Origin: Bacillota bacterium
Lineage (GTDB): Bacteria > Bacillota > Bacilli > Paenibacillales > NBRC-103111
Direction: 5' to 3'
Length of the DNA: 64,000 nucleotides
Assembly (NCBI GenBank): GCA_023393235.1
Contig: JAEWMH010000103.1
Location: 26,790 to 90,789 of the forward strand
In this document: positions 7,517-16,005 of the stretch, one piece after another
How positions within the stretch are numbered: the first letter of the stretch is position 1
Layout of the letters: the number at the start of each line of letters is the position of its first letter
Translations under genes and position numbers: made by a program
Notes under the pieces: model-generated
Told to the model about the DNA's origin: nothing
Seen by the model: only the letters and a program-made list of their open reading frames with translations
The model's database searches: none

Positions 7517-9052
7517 ATGGAAACATGTGAACTGATGATCAAAATAATGAATGCTGAATTCTGGTGGGGAGGGCGTGCGGCGGACGGGTGTAATATGCCT
7601 TACGATGATGCCGCATTGTTCCAAGCCGATCTGAACGCCAACCATGGAGGAAACCAGGCAAGCCCCTTGCTGATCTCCAGCAAAGGAAGATATGTATGGA
7701 GTGAGGAGCCGTTTGCTTATCAGTTTAAGGAAGGAACTCTGTTAGTTACCGGAGATAACGGGCAGAAGCTTCTGACGGGAGAGGGATATGAAACTCTGCG
7801 GGGAGTGTACCGCCATGTTTCCAGAGCGTACTTCCCTCCTATACAGGCCATTCCAGAGGAGCTCCTGTTCACCGCCCCGCAATATAACCTGTGGATTGAG
7901 CTGCAATACGAGCCTACCCAGGAGAAGGTGCTGGAATATGCGAAAAATGTGCTGGCCCATGGCATGCCCCCGGGTGTGCTTATGATTGACGATAACTGGC
8001 ACGGGCCATATGGAACCTGGGTTTTCCATCCGGGAAGGTTTCCCGATCCCAAGGGGATGATGGATGAACTGCATGCCATGGGCTTCAAGGTGATGCTATG
8101 GGTATGCCCGTTTATCAGCCCGGATTCACAGGTGTTCCGCCAACTGGAGCCGTCCGGCGTCCTCTTGAAGGACAAGGCGGGTCAAACCGCTTTGCGTAAG
8201 TGGTGGAACGGGTACAGTGCTGTCTTGGATTGTACGAATCCCGATGCCGTCCGCTGGATTCACGGGCAGTTGGATGTTTTGCAGCATGACTATGGTGTGG
8301 ATGGCTTCAAGCTGGATGCCGGAGATGTGGAGTTTTATGCTCCCGGGGATCAGACCTATGTGGAAGGAACAACCCCCAGCGGGCAAAGCGAAGCATGGGC
8401 ACGAGTCGGGTTAAAATATAAATTGAACGAGTACCGGGCTTGCTGGAAACTGGCCGGGCAGCCCCTGGCCCAGCGATTAAAGGACAAATGCCATGATTGG
8501 CAGGGCAGCGGACTTGGAGCGGTGATTCCGGACGGATTGGCCCAGGGATTGCTCGGATATGCCTACACCTGTCCGGATATGATCGGCGGAGGTGAAATCT
8601 CCAGCTTCTCCGGAGCCATACTGGACCAAGAGCTGGTTGTCCGTTCCGCCCAATGCTCGGCTTTGTTCCCGATGATGCAATTTTCTGCTGCTCCGTGGCG
8701 GGTTCTGGATCAGGAGCATGAGCAATATTGTGTGGAGGCGGCACAGCTTCACGCCCGCTTCGGGCACGAAATCCTGGAGCTGGCCAAGCAATCCGCTGTA
8801 ACCGGGGAACCTATTCTAGGCCATATGGCTTTTGCGTTCCCTGGAGAGAGGATGGAGACGGTACTGGATCAGTTTATGCTGGGCGACGAAGTGCTGGTGG
8901 CGCCTGTACTGGTCAAGGGGATGAGAAGCAGGACAGTGCAGTTTCCCACAGGCAGATGGGAGGGCGACGACGGAAGTGTGGTGGAGGGGCCGGGAGTAAA
9001 GCAGATTGAAGTCCCGTTAAGGAGGCTTCCCTGGTACAGGAGACGCACATAA
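7517..9052 (+). CDS. Glycoside hydrolase family 31 (alpha-glycosidase type)
   Basis: A 511-aa protein without a signal peptide, expected in the cytoplasm. It has an N-terminal beta-domain followed by a (beta/alpha)8 barrel of GH31 type: PPGVLMIDDNWHG near residues 150-163, MGFKVMLWVCPFISPDS near 190, DGFKLDAGD with the likely nucleophile Asp267, and CPDMIGGGE with the likely acid/base Asp354. GH31 enzymes are retaining alpha-glucosidases, alpha-xylosidases, alpha-galactosidases and related enzymes; which one cannot be decided here. ATG 7517 has AAGGAGTGAT at ideal spacing. The divergent AraC gene and downstream rhamnosidase suggest trimming of pectin side chains. Confidence 0.8.
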   Translation: METCELMIKIMNAEFWWGGRAADGCNMPYDDAALFQADLNANHGGNQASPLLISSKGRYVWSEEPFAYQFKEGTLLVTGDNGQKLLTGEGYETLRGVYRHVSRAYFPPIQAIPEELLFTAPQYNLWIELQYEPTQEKVLEYAKNVLAHGMPPGVLMIDDNWHGPYGTWVFHPGRFPDPKGMMDELHAMGFKVMLWVCPFISPDSQVFRQLEPSGVLLKDKAGQTALRKWWNGYSAVLDCTNPDAVRWIHGQLDVLQHDYGVDGFKLDAGDVEFYAPGDQTYVEGTTPSGQSEAWARVGLKYKLNEYRACWKLAGQPLAQRLKDKCHDWQGSGLGAVIPDGLAQGLLGYAYTCPDMIGGGEISSFSGAILDQELVVRSAQCSALFPMMQFSAAPWRVLDQEHEQYCVEAAQLHARFGHEILELAKQSAVTGEPILGHMAFAFPGERMETVLDQFMLGDEVLVAPVLVKGMRSRTVQFPTGRWEGDDGSVVEGPGVKQIEVPLRRLPWYRRRT

Positions 9053-9076
9053 GAAACTGCCTGCTTAAAAAAGGTG

Positions 9077-9110
9077 TTTACATAACTTGTCCCAGATTTG
9101 TACAATCTGG
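9077..9110 (+). promoter_or_regulatory. Candidate promoter with overlapping palindrome before the rhamnosidase gene
   Basis: TTTACA (9077-9082) and TACAAT (9101-9106) are separated by 18 bases and lie 59 bases before the rhamnosidase start. A perfect 7-bp inverted repeat, CCAGATT at 9092-9098 and AATCTGG at 9104-9110 with loop TGTAC, covers the -10 element, as expected for a repressor site. This suggests the GH78-like gene can be transcribed independently of GH31. The regulator is unknown. Confidence 0.5.
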
Positions 9111-9164
9111 AGTAAAGCTGCATATCGTGTGAAATTGGAACTTAAAGGAGACAGGAGTAAACCT

Positions 9165-10862
9165 ATGGTCCCTTCATGGCAACATCTCAAGATTCAAGAG
9201 GAACAGCGCACCCGTTATTATGTGAATCCCGTAAGAATGGTCTGGCAGTCGGAGGCATCCGGTGCAGTATTGGAGCGTCCGGAGCTTTTGCTTTCCGGCC
9301 GGGATGGCCAATCCCTGCTCAGTGCCACTATGGAGCAGACTTGTATCATGCGGCATAAGGGCAGTGCTCCGGCATTCTTGCTGGATTTTGGCACGGAGCT
9401 TCATGGCGGTGTACAGATCTGTATCGTAGGCGGCGATAATAAAACCCGAAGGACAGCAAGGTTCCGTGTCCGTTTCGGGGAATCCGCCATGGAAGCAATG
9501 AGTGAACTGGGCGGAGAGACCAATGCCACCAATAACCATGCGGTGCGGGACGGAGTCTTCGAGGTCAGCTTCATGGGTGCGGAAGAGATCGGGAACAGCG
9601 GCTTCCGGTTTGTGCGCATCGACTTTTTGGATGAGGGACATTTTGTGCAGATGCTCAGTGTTCGTGCTGTTGCCATGATGCATGATGCCGAGTATAAAGG
9701 CAGCTTTCGCTGCAATGATGAACTGCTAAACCGGGTCTGGGACACCGGAGCCTATACGGTTCACTTGAACATGCAGGACTACCTGTGGGACGGAATCAAG
9801 CGGGACAGGCTGGTATGGACCGGAGACATGCACCCGGAAACCTCTACGCTGCAGGCGGTTTTTGGTTATCATGAGGTGGTGCCGCGCAGTCTGGATTTTA
9901 TCCGGAATGAAAGCCCTCTGCCGGGCTGGATGACCACCTTTCCCACTTACTCCATCTGGTGGATCCTGGTGCACCACGATTGGTACATGCATAACGGGGA
10001 TTTAGGCTACTTGCTGGAACAGCGGGAGTATATGACCGGACTGCTGCGCCAACTGGCCGATTGCATCCGGGAGGACGGGACCGTGAATATCCCGAATCCG
10101 TTCCTGGATTGGCCATCCTCCACCAACCCTGAAGGAGTGCGGGCGGGCGCTCATGCTTTATTTGTTTGGTGTATGGAGGCTGGCGTGAAGCTGTGCGGAT
10201 GGATGGACGAGCAGGAAACAGCAGAGCTTTGCCGCCGTTGTGAGAATAAGCTGCGTACGGTAACGCCTGATCACAATAGGAGCAAGCAGGCGGCATCCTT
10301 ATTAGCATTGGTCGGGTTGCTCGATCCTGCGGCAGCCAATGAAGAGATTATTGCTCCGGAATCGCCCAAGGGCTATTCCACCTTCTATGGGTACTACATT
10401 CTGAAGGCGAGGGGAGAGGCGGGAGATATCCGGGGCAGTCTGGACAGCATCCGTTCTTATTGGGGCGGTATGCTGTCTCTCGGGGCCACCACCTTCTGGG
10501 AGGATTTCGATGTAGCGTGGCTGGACAATGCGGCGCGGATCGATGAGCTGACTCCGGTGGGCAAGGTGGATGTGCATGGCGCCTACGGCGGTTATTGCTA
10601 CCAGGGGTACAGGCATAGTCTCTGTCATGGCTGGGCATCCGGTCCGACAGCCTGGCTGTCCGAATATGTCCTGGGCATCCGTCCGGTGGAGCCGGGCTGC
10701 AAAACTATCCGGGTTGCACCCCAACTGGGTGACCTGGAATGGGTGGAGGGGACCTTCCCCACCCCTTACGGTATCGTGAAGGTGAAGCATTCGAGGAAGC
10801 CGGATGGGACGGTGCATTCGGAGATTGAAGCGCCGGAGGGGGTAACAGTGCAAAGGGCGTAA
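9165..10862 (+). CDS. Alpha-L-rhamnosidase-like protein (GH78-type (alpha/alpha)6 barrel)
   Basis: A 565-aa cytoplasmic protein. An N-terminal beta-sandwich (about 1-185, ending RCNDELLNRVWDTGAYT) precedes an (alpha/alpha)6 barrel with DGIKRDRLVWTGDMHPET, the signature region of GH78-type rhamnosidases. C-terminal beta-domain strands (GCKTIRVAPQLGDLEWVEGT) are also typical. In classical GH78 the motif reads roughly DCPQRDERLGWTGD, with the general-acid Glu after RD. Here that Glu is absent and the loop is one residue shorter, so catalysis may use a nearby Glu (DMHPE) or the specificity may differ. ATG 9165 has AAAGGAGACAGGAG upstream. It follows GH31 on the same strand. Confidence 0.75.
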   Translation: MVPSWQHLKIQEEQRTRYYVNPVRMVWQSEASGAVLERPELLLSGRDGQSLLSATMEQTCIMRHKGSAPAFLLDFGTELHGGVQICIVGGDNKTRRTARFRVRFGESAMEAMSELGGETNATNNHAVRDGVFEVSFMGAEEIGNSGFRFVRIDFLDEGHFVQMLSVRAVAMMHDAEYKGSFRCNDELLNRVWDTGAYTVHLNMQDYLWDGIKRDRLVWTGDMHPETSTLQAVFGYHEVVPRSLDFIRNESPLPGWMTTFPTYSIWWILVHHDWYMHNGDLGYLLEQREYMTGLLRQLADCIREDGTVNIPNPFLDWPSSTNPEGVRAGAHALFVWCMEAGVKLCGWMDEQETAELCRRCENKLRTVTPDHNRSKQAASLLALVGLLDPAAANEEIIAPESPKGYSTFYGYYILKARGEAGDIRGSLDSIRSYWGGMLSLGATTFWEDFDVAWLDNAARIDELTPVGKVDVHGAYGGYCYQGYRHSLCHGWASGPTAWLSEYVLGIRPVEPGCKTIRVAPQLGDLEWVEGTFPTPYGIVKVKHSRKPDGTVHSEIEAPEGVTVQRA

Positions 10863-10883
10863 TAGCGGGAGGGGTAACGACGA

Positions 10884-10910
10884 AGCTGCCAAGAGATTGG
10901 CGGCTTTTTT
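10884..10910 (+). terminator. Rho-independent terminator after the rhamnosidase gene
   Basis: AGCTGCCAA (10884-10892), loop GAGA, TTGGCGGCT (10897-10905, one G-T pair), then six T. It lies 22 bases after the stop. Confidence 0.85.
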
Positions 10911-11324
10911 GCCTTTTCCAATTATGCGGACAGTAGAGCCGTTAATTGGCTCCAAACCTCCTGATTCGCGGCGTTTTGTTGGATATAGCGTCAAGGGATC
11001 GTCGGTCCGTAACGAGATTAGCGGCTGTCCTTCAACGGGCTTGAAGGCCATAGCAATGGAGTCCACCACCTCTGCCAACCAATTGCAACCCATATGCTTC
11101 AGATAACCTCCTTCCAAAAAAACGGCAAAGGTGTTGCCAGGATTATATCCTGCCAGGCTGTCCCGCTTTATAATCAAAACGGAAAAATCCCAGGTTATAG
11201 GAGGGGAGGGGGTTGATGAAAGCAACGGGACCGGCATCATCGGACGCAGCATGAAAGGACCGCCCGGATCCGGCTGGCGGGGATGTGGCAACGGAAGGAT
11301 TTTATAATGTTAGGGGAGACGCAT
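10911..11324. other. 414-base non-coding gap before the pectin methylesterase gene
   Basis: No convincing gene. A TATAAT at 11169-11174 may be a -10 element for the downstream secreted-pectinase genes, but no good -35 lies 16-18 bases upstream. On the minus strand a frame stays open through the whole gap, and an AAGGAGGTT precedes an ATG at 11090 with overlong spacing. That frame continues antisense into the rhamnosidase gene, so I do not call it. A short palindrome (GAGCCGTTAATTGGCTC) lies at about 10936-10952. Confidence 0.4.
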
Positions 11325-14300
11325 ATGAACAAACGGTCCAAATCGTTTTTATGCCAGCTGCTGGCGCTGGTGTTGCTGGCAGCTTCATTATTTAACCCGG
11401 TCAGCGCGGGTGTGCTTGCGGCAGGAGACACGGCCAACAGCCGGAAAACGGATGTTTGGGACTTTGGCGGTGTGGAAGCAGTCGGCAGCCAATACACAAA
11501 CCATTTGACAGTCGCTACACTTAACGGCTTGACCGGCAACGTCCAATCCGGTTGGTTTAAGACCAACACCACCATCGGGGATCTGACGGTGGTGACACCG
11601 GGAAATTACCACCGGCTCTACTATAGCGGTCTCTTGAGCTATGGAAGTGCAACCTCCAAAACCTTCCCGGATGGTTATACCAACACCGGCTCCATCTACA
11701 GTGCCGGTACAGGTGATGACACAGGCAAATATATCCGGATCGACAATGTGCAGGCAGGCGATATCATTACCCTTTACGGGTTTTGCACCAATACCTCCGG
11801 GACGGAGAAGCCGCTTGTGAATTTTGCCTTAACCAGCCAAGCGACTGGGACAACGATTTTGAAAAACTCCGATATCGTAACCGGCAACGGGGACATTTTT
11901 ACATTTGCCGCTACAGAATCGGGGACACTCAAGATTTACTTCACGAATACCGGCAGCTACAAGCCCAACGTAGCCCGCATCATCCGGACACCCGGAGTCC
12001 ACGTGAACGGCATGCTTAACCTCAATGGGTATGCGCTTACAACACATGAGCTGGTTTTCCAGAACCAGCAAACAGCCGGTATCCATGCTGCTGTGCTGAA
12101 CCAGGACGGTTCCTTTGATGTAACGCTGCCTGCGGGCTACACCTATCTGGCGGCAATCCTTAACGTAAGCCCGGAATATACCATTTCCGACCAGTCCAAA
12201 ACAGTGGTTACCACGCTTGCAGACATTCCTGCAGGAATCGGAAACATCACATTAGATGTGACTCAAATCCCGATGGCCAAGGTTAGCGGTTCCTTAACGG
12301 GCTTCGAAAGCGGCTATGCTCTCAGCAATTTGAAGGTGACCTTGACACCTCCTGATGAAAGTCTTGCCCCTGTTGTGGAAGCAGCGGTAGATAAGCAGGC
12401 TCTGACCTATTCGGCGAATGTGAGGGCTGGACTTCCCTATATCCTCACCATCTCCGGGGTGAATGACTACAACCTCACCGGAGGCGGCCATGTCCAAATT
12501 ACCGCGGATACCACACAGGATATTACCGTCACCAAGAAGCCAATCCACACGGCAAACGGGACATTTGTTGGCCTGCCTGCGGCCGTAACCGTTTCTAGCG
12601 TTGCTTTTTCCCATGTAGAGGATGGCTATGTTTACTCTGGTACGGTTCAAAATGGTCGTTATGCTGCCAACCTCCGGGACGGCGCATATGCAGTGAAGGC
12701 GGTTACTTCTGATCCGGCGTATACCACGGTAGGCCATGTAGTGGTCAACGGGGGTAATGCCGTGAAGGACATCAAGTTCTCCTCGTCTACACCACTGCCG
12801 GCCCTGCCTCTGGCCAAGGACTTGTATGTGGGGGATTCCTCCAAGGGAAATAACTTTCCCACTGTAAAAGATGCACTTGCCGCCGCTGCCCGGATGAATC
12901 CCGCAAGCGAGCAGGAGCGGATTACCATCCACATAACTCCGGGCGTATACCGTGCCCAGCTGAAAATTGAAACGCCCTACATCAGCCTGGTAAATGCCGC
13001 GCCGCAGCAAGGTGAAGTGAAAATCACCTGGTATTACGGTGTGGGGTACGTATATTACAGTGCCAATAAAGGCTATTACAGCGAGGACCACGCCTTCGAT
13101 AAATTCCTGAAGAGCGGAGTGGAAAAATGGGGACCTACTGTATATGTCACTTCCAAGGCGACCGGCTTCCGGGCGGAGAATATCGTCTTCGAAAACTCCT
13201 TTAACAAGTACATCACTCAGGAGGAGATCGATGACGGCGTTCAGGTTGACCCGGTTTCTCCCACCAATACAACCGTCAGAACCATGGCCTTGGTCGCCAC
13301 CTCCAGAGGAGCGACAGAGAGAGCGGCGGCTATCGCCATTGAAGCCGACCGCACCGAGTTCTACAAGAGCAAATTCCTCTCCAATCAGGATACCTTGTAT
13401 ACCGGAGCTGTCCGCATCTACTTCAAGGATAGCTTTATCGAAGGAAACACGGACTATATTTTTGGCGACGGCAATGTGGTGTTCGATAACTGCATTCTGA
13501 ATTTCGCCGGGTACAGCGACCAGGATTCGTCGGGGTATATTACTGCGGCAAGCACAGACCCCTCCCGCATGGGATATCTGTTCCGCGACAGCACCATCAC
13601 GGGAACCAGCCACGGCAGCTTCAAGGCCCAGGGTTTCTTCGGGCGGCCGTGGAGAACCAATGCCGGAGCCAAGTTCCTGGACTCCAAGCTCCAGGATCCT
13701 TCCGTGATTGTCCCCCAGGGGTGGACGGGAATGAGCAGCAATACACCGGAAAACGCGCGTTTCTATGAATACAACACCACCTATAACGGCGCCCCGGCAG
13801 ATACCTCCGGCAGAAGCCGATATGTGCTCAGCCCGGAAGCGGCGGTAACCGATGTGCGGCAATATTTCGGCAGTGACTGGACCCCGGTTTATTATACCGA
13901 AGGGAATGTGACGGCACCTGTATTGAATCCGGATATCATAACGAACCAAAACCAGGCCATACTCAATTGGCAGCCGGCCCAATCCACTATCGGATCCGTG
14001 ATGTATGCCGTGTACCGGGACGGGCAAAAGGTTGGCACCACCACCGAAACCGCTTATACCGTAGGCAATTTGGCTCCCGCTACCACCTACAGCTTTCAGG
14101 TGACCGCCTTGAATACGGCAGGCAATACGGCGGCAAGCTCCGCGGTGCAGGCTACCACCGAACCGCTCCTTGGCCCTCCGGCTGCACCGGTGATTACCGC
14201 CACTGCAGGTGACAGCGCTGCTACCGTCAACTGGGGCACAGTAACAGGCGCCACCTACTACACCGTAAAAGGGATGCAAATTGGACAGACAGTTTATGAC

Positions 14301-15983
14301 ATGGTGTACAGCATTGCAGGGGCGACGGTAACCTCTTACACCTACTCCAATCTGATAAACGGGACTCCGTATCAGTTTGTGGTCACGGCCTCAAACGCAT
14401 ATGGGGAAAGCGCCAATTCCAATGCCGTGGAAGTTACCCCCGGGCAAAAGAACAACATGGTCTTCCAGCCCGGGGATTTCACCGGAGTGGACATTGGAGA
14501 TCCGAATACAGCCGGCTACTCCAGCTTTCATGATGATACCAATGTGTTCACCCTTACCGGCTCCGGCACAGGCATCAACAAAGCAGCCAACGGCCGGGAT
14601 CAAATCTACATGAAGGCGGTCAAGCTGACAGGGGATTATTCCATCAGCGCCAAAGCCACCTATAACAGCGGGCTGTTCGGACATATGGCTTTGACTATCC
14701 GGGAGAGCCTGGACCCCAGCAGCTATCACTATACCCAGGCTGCGACCAGCACCGGCGGCAGAAAAATGTTCCGTTATACCGGTTCCTCCAACGGCTCCAA
14801 TACACCGATGCTTTTGAACGGAACCGCCTATTTAAAAATCACCAAAACCGGCGACAAGATTGTCTCGATTCTCAGCGCCAATCCCATACCGGAGACTCCG
14901 GTTAGCTCAGAGACCTTGTCCATTTCCACAGCCACGGCCAAGGAGCTGGGACTGGACGCCAACGGGAATCCCAAGGAGCTTTACGCAGGTCTGATGGTCA
15001 GCTCCGGCAATGCCTCCTCATCCATGACCGCCCGCTTTGAGGATGTCCGGATTGTCATGGCAGATGGTACGGTGGTATTCGATTCCAATGCAGGCAAGCC
15101 GGTAGCACCGAAGAATGTAGCCTCCAAACCCTACGATAAGAGTGCGCTGATCTCTTGGGCTCCGCTCTCAACGGCCACCTCGTATACCGTGAAACAAAGC
15201 ACCAGCGCCAACGGTCCGTTCACGGAAGCGCAAACTGTCAGCGGTTCGGTGTATCAGGCGATGATTTCTGGTTTGGAAAACGGAAAAACCTACTACTTTG
15301 CGGTGACCGCCAGCAATGCCAGCGGGGAGGGGGTTGCTTCCGAGATCGTGAGCGTTGTTCCATCCGCGGCTGCCGTCATGCCTCCGGTAATCACCATGAC
15401 ATCGTCTGCACCTGCAAGCCAGGTATTCAGCGCATTGGTGCCGGTTAGCGGTTCGGTAGACAAAGACAGCACACTGACTATCACCAATAACGGGAGCATT
15501 GTGAAGCCCGATGGAATCCGCGACAGCCTCCTTTTGCCGGCAAACGGAAGTTTCAGTACAACCCTGGTTTTGAATGAGGGTGTGAACGAAATCGAGATTA
15601 AGGCGGTGGACACCTACGACAATATGTCCAGTGTCAAGTACACGGTAACGTATACGTACAAAGCGGCGCAGATCGGTTTTTACCAGGCCGACGGGCAAGC
15701 GGCAGCAGGGCTGAATGCGGGAGAGGAGCTTGTGGTAAAGGCAGCGGTAGAAAACTATATCGCCTCCGCACGGGACGTTGTGCTGGTAATCGGTCTTTAC
15801 GATGAGCATAACAATCTGGTGAAATGGATATTCAGCGCTGAAACCCTGGCTAACGGAGTGTCCGACACCCTTTATGCCAAACTGCGGCTGCCGGAGGAAG
15901 TGGCCGGATACACGGTCAAAGCGTATATCTGGGACAATGTTTCCGCTGCGCATCCCTTATCCGATGTTTTTGAACTGAAGTAA
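11325..15983 (+). CDS. Secreted multidomain pectin methylesterase
   Basis: A 1552-aa exported protein that would demethylate pectin. A signal peptide (MNKRSKSF, hydrophobic core LLALVLLAASLF, cleavage after VLAAG or nearby) precedes an N-terminal beta-domain. Several beta repeats follow, then the CE8 pectinesterase domain at about residues 500-850. Its active site is intact: Gln688-Asp689 in QDTLYTG, nucleophile Asp710 in NTDYIFGDG, and Arg774/Trp776 in GRPWR. Downstream are two fibronectin type III domains (about 865-1040), a concanavalin/DUF1349-like domain (about 1045-1260), another Fn3, and Ig-like modules. It has no SLH or sortase motif. ATG 11325 is chosen for its signal peptide and TAGGGGAGAC; ATG 11307 is an alternative. 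Typical CE8 enzymes are 300-400 aa, so this one is much elaborated. Confidence 0.88.
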   Translation: MNKRSKSFLCQLLALVLLAASLFNPVSAGVLAAGDTANSRKTDVWDFGGVEAVGSQYTNHLTVATLNGLTGNVQSGWFKTNTTIGDLTVVTPGNYHRLYYSGLLSYGSATSKTFPDGYTNTGSIYSAGTGDDTGKYIRIDNVQAGDIITLYGFCTNTSGTEKPLVNFALTSQATGTTILKNSDIVTGNGDIFTFAATESGTLKIYFTNTGSYKPNVARIIRTPGVHVNGMLNLNGYALTTHELVFQNQQTAGIHAAVLNQDGSFDVTLPAGYTYLAAILNVSPEYTISDQSKTVVTTLADIPAGIGNITLDVTQIPMAKVSGSLTGFESGYALSNLKVTLTPPDESLAPVVEAAVDKQALTYSANVRAGLPYILTISGVNDYNLTGGGHVQITADTTQDITVTKKPIHTANGTFVGLPAAVTVSSVAFSHVEDGYVYSGTVQNGRYAANLRDGAYAVKAVTSDPAYTTVGHVVVNGGNAVKDIKFSSSTPLPALPLAKDLYVGDSSKGNNFPTVKDALAAAARMNPASEQERITIHITPGVYRAQLKIETPYISLVNAAPQQGEVKITWYYGVGYVYYSANKGYYSEDHAFDKFLKSGVEKWGPTVYVTSKATGFRAENIVFENSFNKYITQEEIDDGVQVDPVSPTNTTVRTMALVATSRGATERAAAIAIEADRTEFYKSKFLSNQDTLYTGAVRIYFKDSFIEGNTDYIFGDGNVVFDNCILNFAGYSDQDSSGYITAASTDPSRMGYLFRDSTITGTSHGSFKAQGFFGRPWRTNAGAKFLDSKLQDPSVIVPQGWTGMSSNTPENARFYEYNTTYNGAPADTSGRSRYVLSPEAAVTDVRQYFGSDWTPVYYTEGNVTAPVLNPDIITNQNQAILNWQPAQSTIGSVMYAVYRDGQKVGTTTETAYTVGNLAPATTYSFQVTALNTAGNTAASSAVQATTEPLLGPPAAPVITATAGDSAATVNWGTVTGATYYTVKGMQIGQTVYDMVYSIAGATVTSYTYSNLINGTPYQFVVTASNAYGESANSNAVEVTPGQKNNMVFQPGDFTGVDIGDPNTAGYSSFHDDTNVFTLTGSGTGINKAANGRDQIYMKAVKLTGDYSISAKATYNSGLFGHMALTIRESLDPSSYHYTQAATSTGGRKMFRYTGSSNGSNTPMLLNGTAYLKITKTGDKIVSILSANPIPETPVSSETLSISTATAKELGLDANGNPKELYAGLMVSSGNASSSMTARFEDVRIVMADGTVVFDSNAGKPVAPKNVASKPYDKSALISWAPLSTATSYTVKQSTSANGPFTEAQTVSGSVYQAMISGLENGKTYYFAVTASNASGEGVASEIVSVVPSAAAVMPPVITMTSSAPASQVFSALVPVSGSVDKDSTLTITNNGSIVKPDGIRDSLLLPANGSFSTTLVLNEGVNEIEIKAVDTYDNMSSVKYTVTYTYKAAQIGFYQADGQAAAGLNAGEELVVKAAVENYIASARDVVLVIGLYDEHNNLVKWIFSAETLANGVSDTLYAKLRLPEEVAGYTVKAYIWDNVSAAHPLSDVFELK

Positions 15984-16005
15984 GGCATATTCCAGGAGGA
16001 TCCTT

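Noticed and set aside
10302..11291. Minus-strand frame through the gap before the pectin methylesterase, with AAGGAGGTT before an ATG near 11090
   Set aside because: The spacing to ATG is too long, most of the frame is antisense to the rhamnosidase gene, and the terminator at 10884-10910 interrupts it. I keep only a note in the gap entry.
12294..14279. Long open frame (661 codons) on the minus strand inside the pectin methylesterase gene
   Set aside because: It is antisense to a gene with intact catalytic motifs and signal peptide, has no ribosome site, and its Gly/His/Arg/Ile-rich composition is what high-GC third positions give in an opposite frame.
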